From assembly GCA_025359565.1 (NCBI GenBank), contig JANYFY010000011.1:1-64000 (forward strand): DNA of 64,000 bases, written 5' to 3'. Below, in pieces: positions 14,556 through 24,445 of this stretch. A model generated the notes under the pieces. The model was not told the DNA's origin. It saw nothing but the letters and a program-made list of their open reading frames with translations, and searched no databases. Origin of the DNA: Gammaproteobacteria bacterium (GTDB taxonomy: Bacteria; Pseudomonadota; Gammaproteobacteria; Steroidobacterales; Steroidobacteraceae). Position numbers and translations under genes: made by a program. Numbering within the stretch: the stretch's first letter is position 1; each line of letters opens with the position of its first letter.

Positions 14556-15482
14556 CTAGCACTGTTTGCCCTGTGCCTGAAGTAGCTTACGCCCCTGGAT
14601 AAGCACAAACTCTTTAAACGCCTTGGCGGTGGGTGACAATTGTTTCTTCGCCAGATGCGCCAAGTGCCATTCTCGCATCACCGGCGTACCACGCACATCC
14701 AAAATCACCAATCGACGAGTTTGCAGTTCAAGCTCTAGAGTATGTTGCGAAATAAAGCTAATGCCCATGCCGGCCATCACGGCCTGCTTGATGGTCTCGT
14801 TACTCGCCATCTCCATGCCCACCTGAAATGTGACGTGATTATCTTTAAAAAATTGCTGCATGGCCAAGCGTGTCCCTGACCCAGGTTCCCGCACAATAAA
14901 AGACTCGTGTAACAGCGCCGCGACGCTGATCTTACGCTGGTTCGCCAACCTATGATTCGGTGCCGCGATAATGACATGCGGGTTGTTCGCAAAAGGTTCC
15001 GCCACGGTAGTCAACGCTTCGGGCGAGCGACCCATGATCGCCATATCCACCGCATTACTGTTGAGTTGCTCAATGACCGAATCGCGATTGTTAACCGCAA
15101 GCCGAATTTCAATGTCGGGATATAGATTGCGAAATCGCACCAACAACTGCGGTACAAAGTATTTGGCGGTGCTCACCACCACGAGATTGACTCGGCCCCG
15201 ACGTAAACCCTTAAAACTGTCCAAGGCATCTTCGGCATCTTTAAGGGAGCGTAAAATATCGCGAGCACGAACCAGCAATTCTTGACCCGCGTCGGTTAAG
15301 TACAAACGCTTGGCAACACGCTCGAATAGCATAAGCGCAATGTGTTCCTCCATTTCTTTGATGTGCATAGAAACTCCCGGCTGAGTCATATGGAGTAGTT
15401 CGGCAGCCTTGGAAAATGATCGATGCGTTGCCGCCACTTCAAACACGCGTAATTGCCGCAAGGAAATATGTTGCATTGACAT
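14556..15482 (-). CDS. cbbR: LysR-type regulator of the Calvin-cycle operon
   Basis: A 308-residue LysR-type protein. The N-terminal winged helix (SLRQLRVFEVAATHRSFSKAAELLHMTQPGVSMHIKEME) and linker helix are followed by the periplasmic-binding-like effector domain (VNLVVVSTAKYFVPQLL). The sequence and the position, divergent from cbbL with a 111-base gap, identify it as CbbR, the activator that senses metabolites such as RuBP or NADPH in other bacteria. A T-N11-A type site lies in the shared gap. It should control cbbLSXYFP and its own gene. Confidence 0.93.
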   Translation of the reverse strand: MSMQHISLRQLRVFEVAATHRSFSKAAELLHMTQPGVSMHIKEMEEHIALMLFERVAKRLYLTDAGQELLVRARDILRSLKDAEDALDSFKGLRRGRVNLVVVSTAKYFVPQLLVRFRNLYPDIEIRLAVNNRDSVIEQLNSNAVDMAIMGRSPEALTTVAEPFANNPHVIIAAPNHRLANQRKISVAALLHESFIVREPGSGTRLAMQQFFKDNHVTFQVGMEMASNETIKQAVMAGMGISFISQHTLELELQTRRLVILDVRGTPVMREWHLAHLAKKQLSPTAKAFKEFVLIQGRKLLQAQGKQC

Positions 15483-15510
15483 AAGCCGTAGCTTATCAAA
15501 TACGCCAGTA

Positions 15511-15523
15511 TTATTGATTGTTA
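15511..15523 (+). promoter_or_regulatory. Candidate CbbR binding site in the cbbR-cbbL gap
   Basis: TTA-N7-TTA at 15511-15523 fits the TNA-N7-TNA consensus described for CbbR and the T-N11-A core of LysR regulators. It lies 28 bases from the cbbR start and 71 bases from the cbbL start. Confidence 0.5.
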
Positions 15524-15575
15524 CTTATGAAAATTGTGGACTAAGTTGCACGCATTGGACGACATCCCGCCTTAA

Positions 15576-17033
<1,458 letters not shown>

Positions 17034-17066
17034 TGGTATTACCCAAAAAGAATTAAAAGGAAATTT

Positions 17067-17486
17067 ATGAAAATCACTCAAGGTACTTTCTCTTTTCTTC
17101 CTGATTTAACGGATGCTGAAATCGGCATGCAAATTAATTACGCCCTTAAGCAAGGCTGGGCAATTGGTGTCGAATATACTGATGACCCGCATCCGCGCAA
17201 TTTTTACTGGGAAATGTGGGGTAATCCCATGTTCGATCTACGCGATGCTGCAGGCGTAATGGTTGAAGTGCTTGCGTGTCGCAAAGCGCACTCCAAGCTA
17301 TATGTGCGTGTCAATGCTTTTGACTCGACTCTGGGATTTGAATCTACGCGACTGTCGTTTATTGTGAATCGCCCCAAGGATGAGCCTGGGTTCTTACTGC
17401 GACGCACCGAAGTAAGCGGTCGCCAGATCCAGTACACGACTGAAAGCTACGCCACACGCGCGCCTGAAGGGCGTCGTTACGAGTAA
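17067..17486 (+). CDS. cbbS: RuBisCO small subunit, form I red-type
   Basis: A 139-residue small subunit that completes the L8S8 enzyme. It opens with the typical [13 protein letters not shown] and carries [23 protein letters not shown]. The roughly 40-residue C-terminal extension (from [15 protein letters not shown] on) is the red-type hallmark: the hairpin that seals the central pore and makes CbbX the matching activase. AAAGGAAA lies before the ATG. It follows cbbL after 33 bases. Confidence 0.97.
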   Translation: MKITQGTFSFLPDLTDAEIGMQINYALKQGWAIGVEYTDDPHPRNFYWEMWGNPMFDLRDAAGVMVEVLACRKAHSKLYVRVNAFDSTLGFESTRLSFIVNRPKDEPGFLLRRTEVSGRQIQYTTESYATRAPEGRRYE

Positions 17487-17492
17487 CACTCG

Positions 17493-18374
17493 ATGAGCTC
17501 TGGTATCGCGACCGATCATGTGAACTTAAATTCGCTGTTAGCAGACTCGAATGTCAATGAAGTGTTGCAGGAATTGGACACTGAGCTCATTGGATTAAAG
17601 CCGGTGAAAGCGCGAGTCCGGGATATTGCTTCATTATTATTGGTTGAACGTGCACGTAAACAGTTGGGTTTGGTCGGGAGTGCGCCATCCCTGCACATGT
17701 CATTCACAGGCAACCCCGGCACTGGGAAGACTACCGTGGCGCTACGCATGGCACAAATTCTGCATCGCTTAGGTTATGTGAGGAAAGGTCATCTCGTGGC
17801 AGTGACGCGTGACGATTTGGTCGGTCAATACATTGGGCACACTGCTCCTAAAACAAAGGAAGTTTTAAAGAAGGCGATGGGCGGCGTCTTGTTCATTGAC
17901 GAAGCGTACTACTTGTATCGGCCGGAGAATGAGCGTGACTATGGAATGGAAGCCATAGAAATTTTATTGCAAGTGATGGAAAATCAGCGTGACGACTTGG
18001 TGGTCATATTAGCGGGCTACGCTGAGCGAATGAATACTTTTTTCAAGTCAAATCCTGGGCTATCTTCGCGTATTGCACATCACATTGATTTTCCCGACTA
18101 CAATGCGATGGAGCTTGAGCAGATCGCTGACTCGATGCTCAAGAAGATGGAATATCGGCTCAGCGTTTCAGGTCTTGAAGCGCTGCGAGAGTACATTCCA
18201 AAACGCGCACAGCAACCTCACTTTGCGAACGGACGCTCAATTCGCAACGCCCTGGACCGCGCTCGCCTACGTCAGGCTAATCGGCTTTTTTCCTTAAAAG
18301 ATCGACCTTTAAGCCGGGACGAACTTATGACGATCGAAGGCGAGGACTTGCGCAATAGCCGCGTATTTACCTGA
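17493..18374 (+). CDS. cbbX: Red-type RuBisCO activase, AAA+ ATPase CbbX
   Basis: Codes for 293 residues. The AAA+ core has Walker A GNPGTGKT (73-80), Walker [11 protein letters not shown] and the arginine-bearing SNPGLSSR segment. CbbX hexamers pull the C-terminus of the large subunit to free inhibited active sites, and are themselves activated by RuBP. It starts 6 bases after the cbbS stop, so translation is likely coupled. Length and motif order are typical. Confidence 0.96.
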   Translation: MSSGIATDHVNLNSLLADSNVNEVLQELDTELIGLKPVKARVRDIASLLLVERARKQLGLVGSAPSLHMSFTGNPGTGKTTVALRMAQILHRLGYVRKGHLVAVTRDDLVGQYIGHTAPKTKEVLKKAMGGVLFIDEAYYLYRPENERDYGMEAIEILLQVMENQRDDLVVILAGYAERMNTFFKSNPGLSSRIAHHIDFPDYNAMELEQIADSMLKKMEYRLSVSGLEALREYIPKRAQQPHFANGRSIRNALDRARLRQANRLFSLKDRPLSRDELMTIEGEDLRNSRVFT

Positions 18375-18385
18375 ACCTCAAATAC

Positions 18386-19141
18386 ATGAAGCTCAAAGCA
18401 CTTATTTTTGACGTCGACGGCACGCTAGCGGATACCGAGGAAGCCCATCGCTGCGCTTTTAATGATGCCTTTGTTCAGCAGGGTCTTGACTGGCATTGGA
18501 GCAAATCAAAATATGCGGAATTGCTTTTAATTACAGGTGGCAAAGAAAGACTCAGCGTGTACATAAAGTCTTTGCCGTGCAGCGCAGCTGAAACTAGGGT
18601 GTTCGCAGAAAAAATAAAAATGATTCACGCTACCAAAACGCAAATCTACACCCAGATGATTAAAGCGGGCCAAGTGGTATTGCGGGATGGCGTGACACGG
18701 CTGCTAGATGAGGCTGAGCAAGCAGGCGTCTTGCTTAGCATCGCTTCAACCACGACCCTTGCGAACATTGAGTCATTGCTGTGCACCCACTTAGGTGCGC
18801 ACGCACTTGAACGCTTTGCTGTGATTGGCGCTGGCGATCAGGTACGACGAAAAAAACCGTCGCCCGACATTTACGATGTGGTTATTCACAAGCTCGATAC
18901 GCCTGCAAAAAATTGTGTCGCTATCGAGGATTCGGCTAACGGATTACGGGCAGCCAAATCGGCGGGGCTATTTACCGTCGTGACGCCGAGCTTTTGGACT
19001 CATAAAGAAGACTTCGCAGCGGCAGATATGGTCATTCCTTCCTTGGGCTCAGTTGAGCGACCCTTGACTCACCAGGCCGCCGAACGCGTCGGCAATACCT
19101 TGTTAGGAATTCGCGAAATCGAACGTCATTTAAACGGTTAA
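18386..19141 (+). CDS. cbbY: HAD-family sugar-bisphosphate phosphatase CbbY
   Basis: A 251-residue haloacid-dehalogenase phosphatase with the nucleophile motif FDVDGT (Asp9, Asp11), a cap domain, the second-motif serine/threonine region (IASTTT), KKPSPDIY and the metal-binding EDSANG. In red-type operons CbbY dephosphorylates xylulose-1,5-bisphosphate, a misfire product that blocks RuBisCO. It lies between cbbX and fbp with short gaps, supporting that housekeeping role. Confidence 0.93.
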   Translation: MKLKALIFDVDGTLADTEEAHRCAFNDAFVQQGLDWHWSKSKYAELLLITGGKERLSVYIKSLPCSAAETRVFAEKIKMIHATKTQIYTQMIKAGQVVLRDGVTRLLDEAEQAGVLLSIASTTTLANIESLLCTHLGAHALERFAVIGAGDQVRRKKPSPDIYDVVIHKLDTPAKNCVAIEDSANGLRAAKSAGLFTVVTPSFWTHKEDFAAADMVIPSLGSVERPLTHQAAERVGNTLLGIREIERHLNG

Positions 19142-19159
19142 GGCAAATTTGGGGACATT

Positions 19160-20236
19160 ATGAGTGCGCGAGAAAAAACGATTACAGAATTTATGATTGA
19201 AGAGCAGCGTCGCTATCCCGAGGCAACCGGTGACTTCACCGCGCTTTTGAACTACGTTCGTCTCGCCTGCAAGCGCATTAGTTTCATTGTGGGTCGTGGC
19301 GCGCTTGCTGGTGTGCACGGATCGGCTGAAAACACCAATGTTCAGGGTGAGACCCAAATGAAACTTGATGTCGTCTCGAATGAGATTTTTTTGCGTACTA
19401 GCGAATATGGCGGGCATTTAGCCGGCATGGTCTCTGAGGAATTGGAAAAGCCCTATCATATTCCTGCAGAATATCCTCGTGGACGATATCTACTAGCCTT
19501 TGACCCGTTGGATGGCTCAAGCAATATCGATATCAATGCCCCTGTGGGTAGTATCTTTTCCGTTTTGCGAGCCCCTCAAGGTACAGATCGTCCAGCAATT
19601 GCAGATTTTTTACAACCGGGCTCTCAACAACTATGTGCAGGTTATGCGATTTATGGCGCGACCACGATGCTGGTGCTGACGCTCGGCCGGGGAGTTTTCG
19701 GCTTCACCTTGGATCGCGGCTTCGGCGAATTTATATTGACTCATCCCAATTTAACGATTCCAACCGAAACTCATGAATTTGCCATCAACGTGTCAAACGA
19801 ACGATTTTGGGAGCCCCCTATCAAGCGCTACGTGGTGGAATGCCTGGCAGGTCAAGGCGGTGTGCGCGGTAAAGATTTTAATATGCGGTGGATTGCGTCT
19901 TTAGTCGCCGAGGTGCATCGCATATTGATTCGGGGCGGACTGTTTATGTATCCCAAAGACAGCAAGGATGCCAGTAAGGCTGGCCGGTTACGCCTCTTAT
20001 ATGAAGCGAACCCCATGGCTATGCTCGTTGAGCAAGCGGGCGGCAAGGTGTCTACGGGACGCATGCGCATGCAAGATATTGTTCCCTCCGAGTTGCACCA
20101 ACGCGTGCCGGTGATTTTAGGATGCAAGACGGAGGTGGAACGCCTAGAACGTTATCACCAAGAGCACGATCAGGGCTTAGACCGTACTTATAGCTCGCCG
20201 CTATTCAGTGAACGATCGTTATTCATTCAAAACTAA
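19160..20236 (+). CDS. cbbF: Class I fructose-1,6-bisphosphatase
   Basis: Codes for 358 residues with the class I signature [20 protein letters not shown] and downstream [12 protein letters not shown] and the lysine-bearing [18 protein letters not shown]. It removes the 1-phosphate of fructose-1,6-bisphosphate and, in Calvin-cycle operons, usually also acts on sedoheptulose-1,7-bisphosphate. It sits 18 bases after cbbY and 21 before the phosphoribulokinase gene, so it belongs to the operon rather than to gluconeogenesis alone. Confidence 0.95.
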   Translation: MSAREKTITEFMIEEQRRYPEATGDFTALLNYVRLACKRISFIVGRGALAGVHGSAENTNVQGETQMKLDVVSNEIFLRTSEYGGHLAGMVSEELEKPYHIPAEYPRGRYLLAFDPLDGSSNIDINAPVGSIFSVLRAPQGTDRPAIADFLQPGSQQLCAGYAIYGATTMLVLTLGRGVFGFTLDRGFGEFILTHPNLTIPTETHEFAINVSNERFWEPPIKRYVVECLAGQGGVRGKDFNMRWIASLVAEVHRILIRGGLFMYPKDSKDASKAGRLRLLYEANPMAMLVEQAGGKVSTGRMRMQDIVPSELHQRVPVILGCKTEVERLERYHQEHDQGLDRTYSSPLFSERSLFIQN

Positions 20237-20257
20237 CTAGTTTTTAAAAAGGTATAT

Positions 20258-21151
20258 ATGTCTGTTAAGCATCCTATTATTGCTGTCACGGGATCATCTG
20301 GGGCCGGTACCACGTCGGTAACGCGAACGTTTAATTGGATTTTCAATCGCGAAAAGATTAATGCTGTCGTCGTCGAGGGTGACTCATTTCACCGCTATGA
20401 TCGCCTTTCGATGCAGGAAAAAATGACTGAGGCCTCGGCGAAAGGTGATCAACATCTAAGTCATTTCGGACCAGAAAATAATTTATTCGCTGAACTGGAG
20501 ACACTTTTTAAAAACTATGGGGAAAATGGTACTGGTAAGAATCGGCGCTACCTACACAATGATAAGGAGGCCGCGTTATTCAAGCAGAAACCTGGCACCT
20601 TTACTCCTTGGCAGGACATTGTGTCGGATACCGACCTTTTATTTTATGAAGGATTGCATGGTGCGGTCGTTACTCCTGAAGTGAACGTCGCACAACATGC
20701 GGATCTTATTATTGGAGTCGTGCCTATCATTAATCTGGAATGGATCCAGAAATTGCATCGTGATAAAGACACGCGAGGCTATTCCACTGAAGCCGTAGTG
20801 GATACCATTTTGCGTCGCATGCCGGATTACGTTAACTATATTTGCCCGCAGTTTTCACAAACGCACATCAATTTTCAGCGTGTGCCCACAGTAGATACTT
20901 CGAATCCTTTTACGACCCGCTACATTCCCACCGCGGACGAGAGCTTTGTTGTGATTCGATTCGCTAATCCTAAGGGTATCGATTTCCCTTACTTGCTATC
21001 GATGATCCACGACTCATTCATGTCTCGACCCAATATTATTGTAGCGCCCGGTGGAAAAATGGAACTCGCTATGCAGCTTATTTTGACACCCCTTATCTTA
21101 AAAATTATGGATGCGCGTAAACGCGCTGTAGGAGCTAAGCTCGCCCGCTGA
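20258..21151 (+). CDS. cbbP: Phosphoribulokinase (class I, bacterial)
   Basis: A 297-residue kinase that makes ribulose-1,5-bisphosphate from ribulose-5-phosphate and ATP, the step that together with RuBisCO defines the Calvin cycle. The P-loop is GSSGAGTTSV (12-21), followed by VVEGDSFHRYDR, and the catalytic/effector blocks LFYEGLHGAVV and IGVVPIINLEW. Length is typical of the octameric bacterial type. It is the last enzyme gene of the operon. Transketolase, aldolase and epimerase genes are absent from the window and must lie elsewhere if the cycle runs. Confidence 0.96.
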   Translation: MSVKHPIIAVTGSSGAGTTSVTRTFNWIFNREKINAVVVEGDSFHRYDRLSMQEKMTEASAKGDQHLSHFGPENNLFAELETLFKNYGENGTGKNRRYLHNDKEAALFKQKPGTFTPWQDIVSDTDLLFYEGLHGAVVTPEVNVAQHADLIIGVVPIINLEWIQKLHRDKDTRGYSTEAVVDTILRRMPDYVNYICPQFSQTHINFQRVPTVDTSNPFTTRYIPTADESFVVIRFANPKGIDFPYLLSMIHDSFMSRPNIIVAPGGKMELAMQLILTPLILKIMDARKRAVGAKLAR

Positions 21152-21163
21152 TAATATGCGTGG

Positions 21164-22075
21164 ATGATCACTCGGGATTTAGCTCAGGAGCGCTTACGCG
21201 GCATCGCCTCAATGGTGGCTGCGGTTTGCGTGTTCTCTATTATGGATGCGCTACTAAAGCGGTTGTCCAATCACTATGGGCCGATGCAGATCGCATGTCT
21301 GCGCTGCCTTTCGTCGTTATGTTTTGTGGCGTTTCCTATCATCTGGAAACGCTCGTGGGCCACATTGCGCCCGAATATGCCGTATCTACACCTATTAAGG
21401 GTGATTATTGGCACCGGAATGCTCGCGAGTTTCATTTTTGCGGTGCATCGCTTAAGTCTTGCTGAAACCTATTCTTTGTTTTTATGTGCGCCTTTATTAA
21501 TGACTGCGTTATCTATACCTCTGCAAGGAGAGCATGTTTCAGCGAAACGGTGGTTTGCAATTGCTTTAGGGCTCGGTGGTGTATTGGTGATATTGCAACC
21601 TTGGGGTAAGGGCTTCACGTCGATGGTGGCCGCCGCCGCCGCCGCCCTTTCTGCTGTTTGCTATGCATTAAGCGCGTTGACTGTACGTTCGCTGGGTCGC
21701 AGCAATTCAAATCTATCGATGGTTTTCTGGTTTTTACTGGGCGCGGGTCTAACGTCTGGACTCCTGGCCGTCAGCGACTGGCAACCAATTGCCGCTGACG
21801 ATTGGGTTTGGCTGGTGGGTGTAGGTTTCAGCGGATTTATTGCTCAATATTGGATTACCGATGCCTTTAGTCGCGCGCCAGCCTCGGTGGTAGGTCCCTT
21901 TGAATATACCTCCATTTTATGGGCATTCCTGATCGATTGGTTTTTTTGGTCATCGACACCCACCTTGAACTTAACGATTGGCGCAGCCATTGTCGTTATA
22001 AGCGGGGTATTTATTGTTGTCGATGAGCACCGCATGGCTCAACTAGCCCTAACGCCTGCGAGTCCGCCGCCGTAA
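21164..22075 (+). CDS. DMT-superfamily (EamA) transporter
   Basis: Codes for 303 residues with about ten hydrophobic helices in two EamA repeats (for example VAAVCVFSIMDALLKRLS near the start, IAQYWITDAFSRAPASVVGP in the second half). Such proteins export or import small metabolites across the inner membrane; the substrate is unknown. It begins 12 bases after cbbP on the same strand and so is probably co-transcribed with the Calvin-cycle genes. One possibility is export of a by-product, but nothing in the sequence proves it. Confidence 0.85.
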   Translation: MITRDLAQERLRGIASMVAAVCVFSIMDALLKRLSNHYGPMQIACLRCLSSLCFVAFPIIWKRSWATLRPNMPYLHLLRVIIGTGMLASFIFAVHRLSLAETYSLFLCAPLLMTALSIPLQGEHVSAKRWFAIALGLGGVLVILQPWGKGFTSMVAAAAAALSAVCYALSALTVRSLGRSNSNLSMVFWFLLGAGLTSGLLAVSDWQPIAADDWVWLVGVGFSGFIAQYWITDAFSRAPASVVGPFEYTSILWAFLIDWFFWSSTPTLNLTIGAAIVVISGVFIVVDEHRMAQLALTPASPPP

Positions 22076-22100
22076 GTTCGGCGCGGCTCGTTCCCTTAAG

Positions 22101-22190
22101 CTATTTCGCTATAAAAAACACGGCATAAGTCATGAGTGCCAAACCTAACAATAATACGTTGTGGCCCCAACGGGCGATAATTCCAATCAT
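22101..22190 (-). CDS. Small 29-residue single-helix membrane protein
   Basis: A very short gene of 29 codons plus stop. The peptide starts MIGIIARWGHNVL and carries one continuous hydrophobic stretch (VLLLGLALMTYAVFFI) before a terminal Ala-Lys, a typical small membrane protein. An excellent ribosome site (TAGGAGA, about 7 bases before the ATG) supports translation. It is divergent from the PnuC gene's tail and convergent with the transporter gene. It might be an accessory subunit of a membrane complex, as with the small CydX or CcoQ-type peptides, but no family match is claimed. Confidence 0.6.
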   Translation of the reverse strand: MIGIIARWGHNVLLLGLALMTYAVFFIAK

Positions 22191-22457
22191 GATCAAATCT
22201 CCTAAAGTGCGTTAACTGTAACGAAGCTTAATTATGGGGGCGCAATGTAGCATTTCCATGTCTTTCAAAAGAATGTTGTGTGTCACAGAATCTGGATTTA
22301 GCGATACCCTTTACCTAACCGCCATCCTGTGGTTTGCGAGCCACCTAAATCGACTCATTAGCCTTAAGAAATTGTCATAAACCCTGCTTAAAATTATTGG
22401 TGCAGTGCATCGGCAATGACGCCATTTTATTCCCAGGTGCTCTATTAAATTATCGGG

Positions 22458-23024
22458 TCATACCCATCTGTTTGCTGCCAACCGCCGCCAGTGCTGCCAC
22501 GAAATCAGCGCGTAAATCCAATAGCCAGCGTACAAACAGGCAGTCAAGTAGAGGCCGCGACTCGCATACAATGGAACGGCAATAGTGTTAACTAAAACCC
22601 AAAAAAGCCAACTTTCAATACGTCGTTTCATCATCAGCAATTGACCGATAACGCTAAACACTAATACCGTGGAATCAATAAAAGGCGCGTATGCCTTAGT
22701 GAATGAGTGCAGTAACAATCCGTACAAAACGCTCGCGGCAATGCCCAGCGGTATTACTCGGGCGAGCGTCACAGCAGATGTCGTAGAAATATTTAATGCA
22801 TTACCTTGATTTCCACGCTGCCATTGCCACCACCCTCTTACGCTCGTCGCTATAAAGAAGAGTTGTAACATCACATCGGCGTACAGCTGTGTTTGTGCGA
22901 ATACGACGCTGAATAAAATGCAGGCGAATATCCCCGTCCACCAAGTATGAATGCTGTTACGTCCCGCCAAAAAAATCGAGAGCGTGGTAACAATATTAGC
23001 GACAATTTCTAAATTTAACTTCAT
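22458..23024 (-). CDS. pnuC: PnuC-type nicotinamide riboside (vitamin) transporter
   Basis: Codes for 188 residues from the ATG at 23024, chosen since the PnuC domain begins at once (MKLNLEIVANIVTTLSIFLAGRNS); an upstream start would add 20 residues without family character. Seven or so helices are visible, with the PnuC signature pattern of tryptophans: TSVRGWWQWQRG, then ESWLFWVLVNTIAVPLYASRGLYLTACLY. PnuC proteins move nicotinamide riboside by facilitated diffusion coupled to phosphorylation inside; related members carry thiamine or riboflavin. No NadR kinase is nearby, so the vitamin is not certain. Confidence 0.83.
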   Translation of the reverse strand: MKLNLEIVANIVTTLSIFLAGRNSIHTWWTGIFACILFSVVFAQTQLYADVMLQLFFIATSVRGWWQWQRGNQGNALNISTTSAVTLARVIPLGIAASVLYGLLLHSFTKAYAPFIDSTVLVFSVIGQLLMMKRRIESWLFWVLVNTIAVPLYASRGLYLTACLYAGYWIYALISWQHWRRLAANRWV

Positions 23025-23550
23025 GAAAGGAATTACGAAAATCACGGTGTGGCCGCTCGAGCTTACCGCACGCCCGTTCTTCAAGCCATCGCAAATATTG
23101 TCACTTATTCATGACGCGGTGGGTATCGCGCAGAGGTCAGTCAACATCATAACCACCCTACGGCGAACTTCGTTCGAAGAGGATTTGTCCTCGCGGCGCC
23201 GAAACCAGCAACATTGCGGCGGGCGGTCACGAAGTGCTGCTCGGTTTTTTTTGTTGACCAAGGTATTCATCGGTGCATACTTAAGTACGAATATTGCGAC
23301 TGATAGCTGTTATAGAGCAGACTCGGATTCGGCATATCCGTCGGCCGTGGGGCGGCAATCAATTCTTCGATCGTAGCCACGACTATTCCGGTACCTAAAT
23401 CCTCTCCGGCGAGGACATTTTTGCCGACACTAACTCGATCAGCATCTTGCCCTGTCTTGGCGGGCCGACGTTCTACTTTGTCGCACACTCCGCTCAATTG
23501 AATTACGCCGCAAGTCGTGGCAAGCTACCTTTCTTTTGCGAGGTCAGGCC
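23025..23550. other. 526-base gap with possible decayed coding sequence
   Basis: No convincing gene. Between about 23,320 and 23,520 the plus strand reads as protein-like text (WGGNQFFDRSHDYSGT, then after a stop ILSGEDIFADTNSISIL and GGPTFYFVAHSAQL) in one frame, interrupted by a stop at 23,394-23,396 and ended just before the next gene. This may be the decayed upstream part of that gene or of a lost neighbour. The first 250 bases show nothing. Confidence 0.4.
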
Positions 23551-24423
23551 ATGAACCACTCTCTTCGGCGAGTTTCACCGGCACCCCGATGGCCTACGTA
23601 TCACGGGGTTTCACACTACTTGGGCGCAAGCCCAACCACCCAGGTTTCAGTCTATGTAGATCCCTCTCTCGGTACGGCCGTGTTTCAAAACGGCACGGAT
23701 TTGGTCAACGACGCAGATCGAGTCGTAAAAGCAAACAATGTGCTTTTCGCAACTCCCAGTCAGCCAGTCAATGTCATTATATTTGCCCTAGGCGGCAAAA
23801 CCGACGGTACGGGTGGCGCAGACCACAATTCCTGCGACTATACCAACGGTGGAGATATCGAAGTCTGCGCATCGTTCGGCAACTCATCCAGAGTATCAGC
23901 ATTATTCGAGGCGGAGATCAGTGAGTGCTCCATGGGGGGCAACTTATGTGGCGTGAGTACCGGAGAGGCCCTTTCACGCTGGTGCGCCTTAGTTGTCAGC
24001 AATAACGCGTTGGCGGATTTCGCCACGGCACCTGCATGGATGCAAAAAGGAATGCCTGACTTTGTTAATAAGACGGACGGCACCGATCAAAACGAAATCA
24101 GCACAGGATGTGGCATGGCCTTTCTTTCGTGGTTGCAGAAACTTGGCTATCCCTTGAATTTAATAGCACCAGCAATGGTAGCGTTAGGATCAAATGCAAC
24201 GTTGGCGCAACTTTACGCAAAGTTGGTTTCTGGACCGCTCTCTGACGCGTGGCCGAAATTCTTGGCAGCCGCAAAATTGTTGCCTCCAATTACAAATGAT
24301 GATCCTTTCGGCACTTCAAGCATCGCAGGTCGTCAAATCGTGCGTGCCGCGACGCCTCATCGGACGAAAATTACCCCAAAAACCCGCGGAGGAAAAAAAT
24401 TGCTCCGCTCTCGTAAGCGATGA
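23551..24423 (+). CDS. Protein of unknown function, possibly N-truncated
   Basis: Codes for 290 residues from the ATG at 23551 (GAGG 8 bases upstream). I do not recognise a named family. The body looks like a real globular domain: VSVYVDPSLGTAVFQ, NVIIFALGGKTDGTGGADHN, a cysteine-containing DYTNGGDIEVCASFG, then SALFEAEISECSMG, CGVSTGEALSRWCA and TGCGMAFLSWLQKLGY. The C-terminus is very basic (GGKKLLRSRKR). The GEALSRWCA and AEISECSM segments sit where metallopeptidase-like folds have their active helices, but no HExxH motif is present. The N-terminus lacks a clear signal peptide, and protein-like text upstream hints that the start has been lost. Confidence 0.6.
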   Translation: MNHSLRRVSPAPRWPTYHGVSHYLGASPTTQVSVYVDPSLGTAVFQNGTDLVNDADRVVKANNVLFATPSQPVNVIIFALGGKTDGTGGADHNSCDYTNGGDIEVCASFGNSSRVSALFEAEISECSMGGNLCGVSTGEALSRWCALVVSNNALADFATAPAWMQKGMPDFVNKTDGTDQNEISTGCGMAFLSWLQKLGYPLNLIAPAMVALGSNATLAQLYAKLVSGPLSDAWPKFLAAAKLLPPITNDDPFGTSSIAGRQIVRAATPHRTKITPKTRGGKKLLRSRKR

Positions 24424-24445
24424 AGCAAAAAAATAATTCCGCTCG

